This document shows, piece after piece, positions 35,390-44,100 of a stretch of DNA of 64,000 nt. Source of the DNA: Chryseolinea lacunae (lineage in GTDB: Bacteria > Bacteroidota > Bacteroidia > Cytophagales > Cyclobacteriaceae); NCBI RefSeq assembly GCF_016735595.1, contig NZ_JAERRB010000006.1, positions 62,001 through 126,000 on the forward strand. Direction: 5' to 3'. The number at the start of each line of letters is the position of its first letter. The first letter of the stretch is position 1. Made by a program: the position numbers and the translations under genes. The notes under the pieces were generated by a model, which saw only the letters and a list, made by a program, of their open reading frames with translations, was not told the origin of the DNA and ran no database searches.

Positions 35390-36115
35390 TTAGGCCTTCC
35401 GCGTTCTTTTTGTGAACACCTGGATGCGTTCGTCAAACTGCACGCGAAGTTCGCCGATGAATTGCATCGGGTCTGCATACGACTCCAGCACCTCGAAAAG
35501 CTGCATGGTCCGGATGTCGTGAAGCGCCTGCTTCAGCTCGTCGCGTTTGTGTTGCAGGTAGCTCACCATGGCCACAGGGTCCATAAGCGTCTGTGGTTGA
35601 TAGGGAACGTGCGCCATGGCATTGCCGCTCAGGATGTGCCGGTGCAGCGCGCTCAATTCCATTAGATCGCCGGCATCGTAGAGTGCATTGAGGTGGGCCG
35701 TCATGGCGGTGGCGCGATCGGAAAGCGACGCATCGTTTTGCGCAAATTTATCGGGATGCACGTGCACGATGGCCTCCTTATAGAGACGCTTCAGTTGTTC
35801 GGGGTCGGCATTTGCCGGAAAATTTTGTTGGCCCGATCGTGCGCTTCTCACCAGGGCTGTTGGTTCCTGATAGTTTTTTCCCTTCTTTTTTTGGGCGCGT
35901 CGTTTTTCTTTTTTTTCTGCCTTAAGCTTTTTGTACAGCGTTGTCAATTCCTGCAAGCGCACAATCTGGGTGTGCAGGGCTGTGCGGATGTGGCGCTCAA
36001 ACGTGTTGACACGCACCTCGGCCTCACCCAAAGCCTGCTCCAAAGCAGCAATTTCCGTTTCGAGTGCGGCAGCCGCTTCGCGGTCGGGATTGGGATGGTG
36101 TATGGGATGCTGCAT
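35390..36115 (-). CDS. J-domain (DnaJ-like) protein with N-terminal coiled coil
   Basis: 241 aa. Residues about 12-75 are a charged coiled coil rich in Lys/Glu; residues about 105-150 form a J-domain-like helix pair with the HPD motif at 120-122 (EAIVHVHPDKFAQ), the signature for stimulating DnaK-type Hsp70. The C-terminal 90 residues are helical and unrecognised. There is no Gly/Phe or zinc region, so this is a class C type co-chaperone or a J-like protein of other use. A -7 box lies 11 bp before the ATG. Confidence 0.8.
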   Translation of the reverse strand: MQHPIHHPNPDREAAAALETEIAALEQALGEAEVRVNTFERHIRTALHTQIVRLQELTTLYKKLKAEKKEKRRAQKKKGKNYQEPTALVRSARSGQQNFPANADPEQLKRLYKEAIVHVHPDKFAQNDASLSDRATAMTAHLNALYDAGDLMELSALHRHILSGNAMAHVPYQPQTLMDPVAMVSYLQHKRDELKQALHDIRTMQLFEVLESYADPMQFIGELRVQFDERIQVFTKRTRKA

Positions 36116-36125
36116 GGCTTCGCCG

Positions 36126-36133
36126 CAAAGATA
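36126..36133 (-). promoter_or_regulatory. -7 box (TATCTTTG) of the J-domain gene
   Basis: Perfect TAnnTTTG on the minus strand, 10 bp before the ATG at 36115, implying a very short leader of about 5 nt. A TTG is 11 bp upstream. Nearly leaderless transcription would be expected if used. Confidence 0.45.
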
Positions 36134-36159
36134 AGATCTTCGCTCAAATGCCCTTCTCT

Positions 36160-36198
36160 AAAAAGCGGAAGGCCGGTGAGTGCTTCACCCACCGGCCT
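36160..36198 (-). terminator. Terminator of the ABC permease gene
   Basis: On the minus strand, a 13-bp stem (arms 36186-36198 and 36170-36182, one G.U wobble) with a 3-nt loop, followed after 5 nt by five T. On the plus strand the wobble becomes an A.C mismatch and no T run follows, so it acts for the permease gene ending at 36238. Confidence 0.72.
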
Positions 36199-36237
36199 GG
36201 TACGAGCTAACCCTAGCGCCGTATCTCTTATCTTTAT

Positions 36238-38637
36238 TTATTCGTATCGCAACGCCTTGACCGGATTGGCACGTGCCGACCGAATCGTGTGATAACTAAT
36301 GGTAGCCAACGCCACCCCCAGCGCCAACACACCGCCCAGCAAAAAAACCAGCGGGTTGATGCTGATGCGATAGGCAAAATTCTGCAGCCACGCGTGAAGC
36401 AATCCATACGTCAACGGACTGGCCAGAACGAATGCCACCATCACAAGCACTGTGAAATTTTTTGACAATAGCACTGTGATCTGTCCTTCGGTTGCGCCCA
36501 GCGCCTTGCGGATGCCGATCTCCTTTGTTTTCTTTTCTGTAGTGATGGCCGCCAAGCCAAACAACCCCATACACGATATGAGAATGGCCAGCGACGCCAT
36601 GATGGCTACTACCGAACTCATCTGCTGATCGGACCGGTAGAGTTCAGCAAAGTGATCGTCGAGGAAGGAATAGGTGAACGGATAGGAAGGCACTTGCGTG
36701 TCCCACAGATTTTTCACCAAAGCCACCGCTTCCTCGGTGTGCGCCGCGTTGAACTTCACCGACATTTCGCTATAGCCCCAACCGGGGTGCACCACCATGG
36801 ACAGCGTGTTGATTTTGTGATGCAACGAGTTGAAGTTAAAGTCCTCCACCACACCAATGATGGTGCCCAGCGAATCGTTGGGATACCAGCTGTGCCCCGC
36901 GGGTGTGCCCACCACTTCTTTCAAACCCAGCTCTTTGGCAAACGACTCGTTGATGATGAAGGCCAGGCCGTTGTCGGTAGCGCGGTCTTTTGAAAACGCG
37001 CGGCCGTCTTTCAGTTTGATGCCATACACTTTCAGGTAATCATAGTCCACGTTAACATTCGAAGGGGTGATATCTACGATGCCTGTGTCGGCTTTCACTT
37101 TAAATCCCCATTGGTGAAAATTGTTGCCCAGGCGCTGGCCCGACGCGGTCACACCGACGATGGCTGAATTTTTTAGCAGCTCTGTTTTTAGCGTCTCAAA
37201 TTTTTCGTTGGCTTCGCGGTTCATGTTCACTAACAAAATCTGGTCTTTGTCAAAACCGATGTCTTTGTTCTTCATGAAATACAATTGTTGCAACACCACC
37301 AGCGTGCTCACAATCATGGCCAGCGCCAATCCAAATTGCACCACAACAAGGCCGCTTCTAAAAATCGATCTGCCCTCCGTCTTGCCGCCACCTTTCAACA
37401 CGCGCGACAGGTTGAACGAAGTCATGTAGAACGCCGGATAGATGCCAGTGAGCACACCCAGGCCAAGCGTGACGGCCATCACCGCTAAGATTTCCCAGGG
37501 GTGTTCAACCAGCGACCACAACACCAGTTGCCGGCCAATCGCGTTGTTCAACAGCGGCACAAACAGCAGGTTGAGCAACACCGCCAGCAGCAAGGCCACG
37601 GTGGCCAGAAATATCGATTCGAAAATGAATTGTCCGAACAACTGCACCTTTTTCGCACCAACCGTTTTGCGCACACCAATTTCCTTCCACCGATGCGACG
37701 CTCGGGCGGTGGTTAGGTTCATAAAGTTGACGCCGGCAATGAGCAGGATGAACACGCCAATCACAAAAAATACATCGAGGTATTTGCCGTTGAACTTGCG
37801 GTAGTTGTTGTAGTCGTGCTCAATGTCGGTCGATGCCAGGTGAACATCTTCGAGCCTTTGCAAAAACATGATGATGTATTTGCCGATGTCTTTGTCGCCC
37901 ATGCGGCGCACCAGAAACTCCGGCATCTTTTTCTCCAGCGCCTTCACGTTCACACCCGGCTCAAGCACGAGGTAGGTGTTCACAAAATTAGAGCCCCATT
38001 GGTTGTTGAAGTCCGGATTCTTCCGGGTGAAGGTGGTCATCGACACCAGCGCCCCGAACTGGAGGTGCGAATTTTCAGGAATGTCTTTCAACACACCGGT
38101 CACTTTAAATTCTTCGTCGAAGATGGTGAGCAGGCTTCCTACGGCACGTTCGGCCGAAGGAAAAAATTTCAGTGCGCTTTCTTCCGTTAGCACCAGCGTT
38201 TGTGGCTCATCCAAAGCCGAAGCACGATCGCCGGCCAGCATCTCAAAATCAAAAATATCGAGAAACGTACTGTCTACGGCTTTCACTTCGGGCACGAGCA
38301 ACTGCACCGTTTCTTTTTTCACCACCACGTTGCCCTGGTCATAGAAGCGTGTATAGTTTTTCACTTCCGGAAAGTCTTGCAACAAGGCCGGTCCCATACC
38401 GGGCATCGACAACGCCACGCGCTGCTGGTTCGTACCACTGAAGTTTTGAATTTCGTCGACGCGATAGATCACGTCATGTTTTGCATGAAACGCGTCGAAG
38501 CTGCGTTCGTCTTTAATGAACAAGTAAATAATCATGCAGGCCGCCAGCCCCACAGCCAGGCTGAAGACGTTGATGAACGCATAGAGCGGGCTGTGCCGGA
38601 TGTTGCGCAAGGCAACTGCGAGATAGTTCTTGAACAT
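36238..38637 (-). CDS. ABC transporter permease, MacB/FtsX family
   Basis: 799 aa, the usual length for Bacteroidota two-domain FtsX permeases. First membrane helix after NYLAVALRNIRHSPLYAFIN, a MacB-type periplasmic domain, FtsX block 1 (about 285-430) with RWKEIGVRKTVGAKK, a second periplasmic domain and FtsX block 2 (about 675-799) with KEIGIRKALGATEGQ and the terminal RSARANPVKALRYE. It works with a separate ATPase not present nearby, in mechanotransmission or export rather than bulk transport. Own terminator at 36160-36198. Confidence 0.92.
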   Translation of the reverse strand: MFKNYLAVALRNIRHSPLYAFINVFSLAVGLAACMIIYLFIKDERSFDAFHAKHDVIYRVDEIQNFSGTNQQRVALSMPGMGPALLQDFPEVKNYTRFYDQGNVVVKKETVQLLVPEVKAVDSTFLDIFDFEMLAGDRASALDEPQTLVLTEESALKFFPSAERAVGSLLTIFDEEFKVTGVLKDIPENSHLQFGALVSMTTFTRKNPDFNNQWGSNFVNTYLVLEPGVNVKALEKKMPEFLVRRMGDKDIGKYIIMFLQRLEDVHLASTDIEHDYNNYRKFNGKYLDVFFVIGVFILLIAGVNFMNLTTARASHRWKEIGVRKTVGAKKVQLFGQFIFESIFLATVALLLAVLLNLLFVPLLNNAIGRQLVLWSLVEHPWEILAVMAVTLGLGVLTGIYPAFYMTSFNLSRVLKGGGKTEGRSIFRSGLVVVQFGLALAMIVSTLVVLQQLYFMKNKDIGFDKDQILLVNMNREANEKFETLKTELLKNSAIVGVTASGQRLGNNFHQWGFKVKADTGIVDITPSNVNVDYDYLKVYGIKLKDGRAFSKDRATDNGLAFIINESFAKELGLKEVVGTPAGHSWYPNDSLGTIIGVVEDFNFNSLHHKINTLSMVVHPGWGYSEMSVKFNAAHTEEAVALVKNLWDTQVPSYPFTYSFLDDHFAELYRSDQQMSSVVAIMASLAILISCMGLFGLAAITTEKKTKEIGIRKALGATEGQITVLLSKNFTVLVMVAFVLASPLTYGLLHAWLQNFAYRISINPLVFLLGGVLALGVALATISYHTIRSARANPVKALRYE

Positions 38638-38793
38638 GTGCGCCAGGGTTTATGTTGGGAATACCCGCCCCACAAGGGTTGGTTACTGGAATTTAAGAAT
38701 TTATCTTTAGCCATTCCCCACGGCGATGTCGCATTTATCCAATTTTGCGGGCACCGCCCTACCGAACTTCGGGTATTAAACCGATCTTCACAT

Positions 38794-39141
38794 ATGGTGA
38801 CCATACAAGAAGTTGAAGCCTGGGCACTCGCATTGCCCGAAGCCGTGCAACAGCCACATTTCGAAAAGACGTCGTTTCGCATACGAAAGAAAATATTTGC
38901 TACGCTGGACGTGCCGGGGCAGAAAGCGGTGGTGAAACTGTCGGCCATCGATCAGTCGGTGTTTTCCAAATACGACGATGCTATTATCTACCCCGTGCCG
39001 GGGGCTTGGGGAAAACAAGGTTGGACAATGATTGAGTTGAAAACCGTTCGGAAGTCCATATTCAAAGACGCACTGCACACGGCTTACGCAACCGTGGCGC
39101 CAAAAACACTGGCCGAACAGGTGGATAAAAAACGACTCTGA
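38794..39141 (+). CDS. MmcQ/YjbR-family protein
   Basis: 115 aa. CyaY-like YjbR fold features: the N-terminal LALPEAVQQPHFEKTSFRI, KIFATLD, AVVKLSA and the closing WTMIEL...LHTAYATVAPK. Often annotated as DNA-binding, but function is unproven. The ATG at 38794 (MVTIQEVE) starts the family region; the frame continues far upstream antisense to the ABC permease and that part is not real. A TATCTTTA element at 38702-38709 is a one-mismatch -7 candidate. Confidence 0.85.
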   Translation: MVTIQEVEAWALALPEAVQQPHFEKTSFRIRKKIFATLDVPGQKAVVKLSAIDQSVFSKYDDAIIYPVPGAWGKQGWTMIELKTVRKSIFKDALHTAYATVAPKTLAEQVDKKRL

Positions 39142-39199
39142 TTTTTCAGCGTTTACAGTCCATTCCAACGATTCGGCGGGAGGTTGTGTCTATTAAGGC

Positions 39200-39973
39200 A
39201 TGAAAAAAATCCCCTCGCTCTACTTTATTGCACTGGCCATGGTGTCGGTGAAATGTTCCGACCCCGATGCCGGTCCAAAGCCCATCGGCCTAAAGACCCT
39301 CCGGGCGGAAAAAATGTCGTACGGCAAACATTCTTATCGCGTGCTCACCTACGACAATGACAATCGCATCAGCCAAATCACCTCCGGGCTACTGGACGAA
39401 GGCGATTCGCTGGAAACGGTCTACACCGTGCACTATGCCGACGGACGCATTCAAAAAATCACAACGACCGGCGCTGCCGAATCGATCGAGTTTCACTATG
39501 AAGGCGGCCGGCTCACCGAGTCGCTGGAGTATGTCAACAACGCGGTGGAGCGCATGAACTTTTTCGCCTACGACGACCACGATCGCGTGAAGGCCTGGGT
39601 GATTCTGCAAGCCACGGCCGACGATGACTTCATACCGGTCTCCAAAAAAACATTTACCTACGACGCACAGAACAACGCTGTTCAAATGCAATACTCCGAC
39701 TATCACGCCGACGTGCTGGACTTCGTGATCGTCTCCACCACACACTACAAAGACTTCGACAACCGGAAATACTCCGGCGCATTCTTTCTGAATTTCTATC
39801 ACCCTTATCACACCCTGTTCCAGAACAACCCGCGCACGTGGCGCGTGGAAAATTCAAACGGATCGGTAGGCGAAACACATTTCACCTACGAATACAACGA
39901 CCAGGGCTATGTGACGCGACAACTTGCCTCTGCCGGTGAGTTTGATATCGTGTATGAGTTTTCGATGCAATGA
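39200..39973 (+). CDS. Hypothetical lipoprotein with YD/RHS-like beta repeats
   Basis: 257 aa. Signal peptide with Cys at residue 19 (VSVKCSD), then alternating short strands with Asp-Asn/Asp-Arg turns (RVLTYDNDNRISQIT, EFHYEGGRLTESLEY, KTFTYDAQNNAVQMQY, HFTYEYNDQGYVTRQ). This pattern is seen in Bacteroidota DUF4595-like surface lipoproteins and in YD repeats. Stands alone between the YjbR gene and a convergent gene. Function unknown. Confidence 0.72.
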   Translation: MKKIPSLYFIALAMVSVKCSDPDAGPKPIGLKTLRAEKMSYGKHSYRVLTYDNDNRISQITSGLLDEGDSLETVYTVHYADGRIQKITTTGAAESIEFHYEGGRLTESLEYVNNAVERMNFFAYDDHDRVKAWVILQATADDDFIPVSKKTFTYDAQNNAVQMQYSDYHADVLDFVIVSTTHYKDFDNRKYSGAFFLNFYHPYHTLFQNNPRTWRVENSNGSVGETHFTYEYNDQGYVTRQLASAGEFDIVYEFSMQ

Positions 39974-39986
39974 TTTTTTTTAACCG

Positions 39987-40027
39987 GATGTTCGCTCGAA
40001 CGGTCATTGGCCGGCGTAGCGAACATC
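39987..40027. repeat. Inverted repeat, 10-bp perfect arms, 21-bp loop
   Basis: GATGTTCGCT at 39987-39996 and AGCGAACATC at 40018-40027; with one mismatch the arms extend to 13 bp. It lies between two convergent genes but has no T run after it on either strand, so it is not a standard terminator. Confidence 0.7.
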
Positions 40028-40165
40028 TGGCCTTTAGTTTGCAGACGCTATCTTCAACGCCTTCACACGTGCATCGTGACATCAAAAAAATATAGCGTGA
40101 TGAAGTAAGCAGAATGTTAGCCCGATCGTGATGGCGTACGTGTTCAACAGTGCACTGAATAGTGT

Positions 40166-41452
40166 CTAATCAAACTCATCTGCGTAAACTACTTTGCCTT
40201 CTCCGTTTCGCAACCGAATAAAATCCACCGCACCGGGCACGTTAAAGGTGTAGATGAAGCCCACCATTTTTCCAAAGTTGTTCCGATACGAAAGCTGGTG
40301 CATGGGCTGGCCGTTCAGGAGAATAGTGACTTCATGATTTTCATTCCGGATGCGCAGGGTTTGCCACTCATGCAGCGGCACACCCAAAGCCGAAAGGTTG
40401 GTGTCGCGTCCGTTCTGATACACCTCCCCTAGTTGTAGAGCCAGGTTGCTTACGCAACCCTTTGTGGTGAGCGGCACAAAAAATATTCCTTCCTCACACA
40501 CCATCATCAATTCGATGAGCGGACACACCTGGGTCATCAGGCTGTCGCCACGCACACGCGTTTCCAGATCGAAGGCATCGCTGGTCACGCCTTCAAAATC
40601 GCGGCTGTTGTAGTAGCGCAGAAAAAATTCCTTTTGGGTGTCTACGTTAGCTGCTTTCAGTTGTGCTTCGGTCGCTGCCATGGCGCCGGCGGTAATCATC
40701 GTTTTGCGATCGAGATAGACGGCCCGGTTGTCGGTGAGGTCGTATTTGAGCATGGGGAACCAGCCGTCGGTTTTGATGTGCACGCGGGCGAAGGCCACCA
40801 CCGAATCGTTCACCATGAGCCGCGCATGGTGAAACCCCGGGGTGTAGTAGATTGACGACAAGTAGTTTCTCTTCGGATCGATGCGTACCCGGTTTCGGGG
40901 ATTCCACGACTGTTGAATAAAAAAACTGTCAGCGTCGATGTTGCTCACGTCGTAGTTAAACATCACGGTGTTGGGCACGCCGTGTGTCACGGTTTTGTCG
41001 GCACGGAATGGAATGTTGCCGGGCAACGTCAGTGTTTTTTTGCCGGACCGGAAACCCAGCATGGCCACGGTGCCGCCCGCGATCACCACCAACACCACCA
41101 CTACCCACGGCATGGCCGACCTTGCCTGCTCTTTTTTTGCCGGAGGCGCCACCGGTGGAAAGGCGTGGATCATGTTTTGAGCGTTCGCCTTTTTAAAGCT
41201 CTGCCAGTCGGCAAAGTCAAGCGCCGAAGCCAGGGCATCGAGGGTGGATGGGTGCGGGTCCTGGGCATACTCATCTTTCCACAGGCGCTTCAGGGTGGAG
41301 ATGCTCAGCTTCACGTTGCATTTCGATTCAATGTGCGTGGCGAGATACTCCAGGTCGCGTTGTTTCACTTTGCCATCGCTGCTGCCCAGCATCAGGCGTT
41401 GCTCCACTTGCGTCCGGTATAGAACAATATAGTCTCTTTCGGTGGCGGACAT
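40166..41452 (-). CDS. Membrane-anchored HTH-like protein with periplasmic lectin-like domain
   Basis: 428 aa in three parts. Residues 1-95 are a cytoplasmic helical domain with HTH-like spacing (DLEYLATHIESKCNVKLSIS, STLKRLWKDEY, STLDALASALDFADWQSF). Residues about 114-136 are one membrane helix (MPWVVVVLVVIAGGTVAML). The rest is extracytoplasmic: a PKD-like strand set (PNTVMFNYDVSNIDADSFF) and a concanavalin-like module near the end (EWQTLRIRNENHEVTILLNGQ, GAVDFIRLRNGEGKVVY). The layout is that of a one-component, ToxR-like signal-transducing regulator, but DNA binding is inferred from pattern only. Divergent from the hydrolase/lectin-like pair. Confidence 0.7.
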   Translation of the reverse strand: MSATERDYIVLYRTQVEQRLMLGSSDGKVKQRDLEYLATHIESKCNVKLSISTLKRLWKDEYAQDPHPSTLDALASALDFADWQSFKKANAQNMIHAFPPVAPPAKKEQARSAMPWVVVVLVVIAGGTVAMLGFRSGKKTLTLPGNIPFRADKTVTHGVPNTVMFNYDVSNIDADSFFIQQSWNPRNRVRIDPKRNYLSSIYYTPGFHHARLMVNDSVVAFARVHIKTDGWFPMLKYDLTDNRAVYLDRKTMITAGAMAATEAQLKAANVDTQKEFFLRYYNSRDFEGVTSDAFDLETRVRGDSLMTQVCPLIELMMVCEEGIFFVPLTTKGCVSNLALQLGEVYQNGRDTNLSALGVPLHEWQTLRIRNENHEVTILLNGQPMHQLSYRNNFGKMVGFIYTFNVPGAVDFIRLRNGEGKVVYADEFD

Positions 41453-41565
41453 CTTACGTGTTTAGAAAATGAACGGCATTTGACTTCCAAAAGATCGCAA
41501 ATTGATTTCGATTGACATCTCCCAACTTCCGATAATTGCGTAACTTCTTTTTAAAAAATTCCCCT

Positions 41566-42408
41566 ATGAAAATCACAGCCTGTTTGTTTATTCTGCTGTT
41601 GTCCGCAGCGTTCGTTCGCGGGCAGGACATTCCCTATGGCAACAACCCCAAGACCGGAAAATATGTGACGTCGGGCGATGCCAAAATCTACTATGAGATC
41701 TATGGCGAAGGGCCGCCGTTGTTGTTGCTCCACGGAGGTTATTATGGATACATTAGCGAATATTCACAATATTATCCCGATCTGTCGAAACATTTCAAGG
41801 TGATTGCCGTGGCCACCCGCGGGCACGGCAAATCTGAAATCGGGCACCAGCGCATGACCTATGCGTTGTTTGCGCAGGACGCGCTGGCGGTGCTGAAGAA
41901 AGAAGGAATTGAAAAAACAGCCGTGATGGGGTTTAGCGACGGCGCCATCACCGGCAACATCCTGGCCGCCGAATTTCCCGCGATTGTAACAAAACTGGTT
42001 AGCATGGGAGGGCCATTGAATGCAACCATGTACCGCCCCGAGGCCTACGAACAAACCTGGCGCACTCAGGGAAAAACCGAAGAGCAAAACCTCCCGGACT
42101 TTCTGAAGGAGCGCAAAAAAATTATGCCCGAGCCCCAACGTTTCTCCGAATGGGTAGACATGCTGCGGGAGGCGTGGATGGAACCGGTGTGGGTGTCAAA
42201 CGAAAAAGCTTCGCGCATTGCCTGCCCCGTGCTCATCGTAGCCGGCGACCGCGACGACTACACGCGCACCGATGCGTTTGTGAGCATGCTTCAGATCATC
42301 CCCACCGCGCGCCTGCTCGTCTTGCCCAACAGCGGCCACGTGTCGCTCATCCTAAACCCGGAAATGCTCCGAGACTTCATTATCCCTTTCCTAGAAGAAA
42401 AAAAATAA
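41566..42408 (+). CDS. Exported alpha/beta hydrolase
   Basis: 280 aa. Signal peptide cleaved near VRG-QD, then an alpha/beta hydrolase fold: LLLLHGGYYGY (oxyanion), ATRGHGKSE, nucleophile elbow GFSDGA with Asp in place of the usual Ser pattern (G-F-S-D-G: Ser is the nucleophile), VLIVAGDRDDYTR (acid) and SGHVSLI (His). Similar to the hydrolase group often annotated as prolyl-aminopeptidase or haloperoxidase-like. Start 41566 follows TTCCCCT and gives a clean signal peptide. The secreted lectin-like gene follows after 38 bp. Confidence 0.88.
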   Translation: MKITACLFILLLSAAFVRGQDIPYGNNPKTGKYVTSGDAKIYYEIYGEGPPLLLLHGGYYGYISEYSQYYPDLSKHFKVIAVATRGHGKSEIGHQRMTYALFAQDALAVLKKEGIEKTAVMGFSDGAITGNILAAEFPAIVTKLVSMGGPLNATMYRPEAYEQTWRTQGKTEEQNLPDFLKERKKIMPEPQRFSEWVDMLREAWMEPVWVSNEKASRIACPVLIVAGDRDDYTRTDAFVSMLQIIPTARLLVLPNSGHVSLILNPEMLRDFIIPFLEEKK

Positions 42409-42446
42409 TCTAAACCATCCATCAACTCCCAGCCCCTGGTTCCCCT

Positions 42447-43082
42447 ATGAAAATTCACATCACCCGCATCGTCATTGTCGTGCTACTGGCCTTGTCCGGG
42501 GCGGCACACGGCCAATCAAAAAATACAAAACCCCAGACCTACACGCTGGTGAAGGCGTCGCTCACACCCTATGAAAGCGACGGCCGCCAGGGTGTGGAGT
42601 TGGTTGCTGCCGACCAACGGGGCGGCGTTGCCTGGCTCGATGGCAAAACGTTTTCGAACGGCGCCATCGAGTTCGATGTGATGGGCGCCAACAAACCCGG
42701 TAGCAGTTTTGTGGGCATCGCCTTTCACGCACAAAACGATTCCACCTACGACGGCATCTACTTCCGGCCGTTCAATTTCGTAGCCGAAAAACAATTGAAC
42801 CGCGATCACATGGTGCAGTACATAAGCATGCCTCAATACGATTGGAGCCGTTTGCGCGAAGAACGCACCGGCCAGTTCGAAAAAGAAATTAAGCCGGCAC
42901 CCGATCCCGACAAATGGTTTCACGCCCGTGTGGAGGTGACCGACGACGAAGTGAGAGTTTTTGTGAACCGCGCCACCACACCGGCGTTGACGGTGAAAAA
43001 ACTAAACTCCAACCACTCTGGCAAAATCGGACTTTGGGTCGGTTCGAATTCGTTTGGCCGGTTTGCCAACGTTTCGTTCTGA
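42447..43082 (+). CDS. Secreted concanavalin/LamG-like domain protein
   Basis: 211 aa. Signal peptide (cleaved about AHG-QS), then a single jelly-roll domain like DUF1080/LamG proteins: GVAWLDGKTFSNGAIEFDV, FVGIAFHAQNDSTYDGIYFRPFN, WFHARVEVTDDEVRVFVN and SGKIGLWVGSNSFGRFANV. Probably binds a glycan or other surface ligand. Its initiation context (TTCCCCTATGAAAAT) is identical to that of the hydrolase gene before it, with which it likely forms an operon. The C-terminal pattern resembles the exterior of the membrane HTH protein encoded divergently. Confidence 0.75.
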   Translation: MKIHITRIVIVVLLALSGAAHGQSKNTKPQTYTLVKASLTPYESDGRQGVELVAADQRGGVAWLDGKTFSNGAIEFDVMGANKPGSSFVGIAFHAQNDSTYDGIYFRPFNFVAEKQLNRDHMVQYISMPQYDWSRLREERTGQFEKEIKPAPDPDKWFHARVEVTDDEVRVFVNRATTPALTVKKLNSNHSGKIGLWVGSNSFGRFANVSF

Positions 43083-43314
43083 AAAAATACCGCGCAACGA
43101 TAGCATTACACGCAAGCCACGAAAGCCCACGTAGGGATACTTGAAATCCGAAAACATCCGCGAATTTCACACATTCACGGTGTTTTTCGGGTCTAACGCT
43201 TTGCGCGACACAGCGATACCGTTATGCGTGTGAACGTGGCCGATTGCATTTTTTTAAAATTTTGCTTTGACCACACCGCAAAAAAACGAAACTTGAGTAA
43301 CGTAATTATTCGGT

Positions 43315-43854
43315 GTGGAGTTATCCGTTGCCATTCAGCTTATCAAAAAGGGAATCCCTGTTTCGTCTGCCGGTCAGGTTTGGATGGACCTTGGTGCAGG
43401 GAAAGGTTTGTTTTCGCATGCTTTGGCTACGCTTCTTCCGGAAGGCAGCACCGTTCACGCGATCGATAAAGACGGCGCGGCCTTGCGCTCCATCACGTTT
43501 TCGGTTCCCGGCGTCACGGTCAGCACAACACAAAAGGACTTTGTGCAGTACGATCACGGCTCCGCTTCGGCCCATGGCATTCTGATGGCCAACTCAATCC
43601 ACTTTGTGTCGAACAAAATCGCGTTCCTGCGCCAACTTAAAAAACAATTTCTTCCCGGTGGCCGTCTGATCATCGTGGAATACGACACTGACGCAGCCAA
43701 CGCGTGGGTGCCCTACCCCATCCGTTATGCGTCGCTTCAGAAATTGCTGGGCGAACTTGGCTTTGCCGACATTTCAAAGCTCGACGAAACCCCATCACGC
43801 TTTAGCCGAATCCAAATCTATTCCGCCGCCGCCACATGGGACGGCGCCGCGTGA
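43315..43854 (+). CDS. Class I SAM-dependent methyltransferase
   Basis: 179 aa. SAM-binding motif I VWMDLGAGKGLFSHALA, acidic motif HAIDKDG, QKDFVQYD, and the post-motif FLPGGRLIIVEYD followed by the LGELGFADISKLDETP strand. No ATG exists before the motif in frame: a stop at 43303-43305 leaves GTG at 43315 as the start. Short for the family but complete. Substrate unknown; no partner gene nearby. Confidence 0.85.
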   Translation: MELSVAIQLIKKGIPVSSAGQVWMDLGAGKGLFSHALATLLPEGSTVHAIDKDGAALRSITFSVPGVTVSTTQKDFVQYDHGSASAHGILMANSIHFVSNKIAFLRQLKKQFLPGGRLIIVEYDTDAANAWVPYPIRYASLQKLLGELGFADISKLDETPSRFSRIQIYSAAATWDGAA

Positions 43855-43893
43855 TACATGTCCATATCAAATAACATCGCTCCGGCATTTTCA

Positions 43894-43959
43894 TTATAAG
43901 AATCCTTCGACAATAAGGACCAGTGCAAGCAATGCCAGCACGCGGACGAAAGTGATCAT
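43894..43959 (-). CDS. Possible 21-aa hydrophobic microprotein
   Basis: Minus-strand ATG at 43959 to TAA at 43894-43896 encodes 21 residues starting MITFVRVLALLA and continuing as one membrane-length hydrophobic helix with a single Arg at position 6 and a Glu near the end. It lies in the 246-bp space between two convergent genes. An in-frame stop five codons upstream fixes the start. No homologue recognised; it may be chance. Confidence 0.2.
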   Translation of the reverse strand: MITFVRVLALLALVLIVEGFL

Positions 43960-44100
43960 GTTGTGACGGTTTAATTACGCGCCACGACACTCAAGAACAA
44001 TGCCGCTCCGGAAAGCTGGGAAATTCGCTATGGAAAAAGTGTTACGCTGAAACGTGCTGATCAATTCTGAACAGTGCTGTGTTCAAAGGTGAACCATGAA

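Noticed and set aside
38200-38793. N-terminal extension of the YjbR frame
   Set aside because: This part is antisense to the ABC permease. The family sequence begins at the ATG at 38794.
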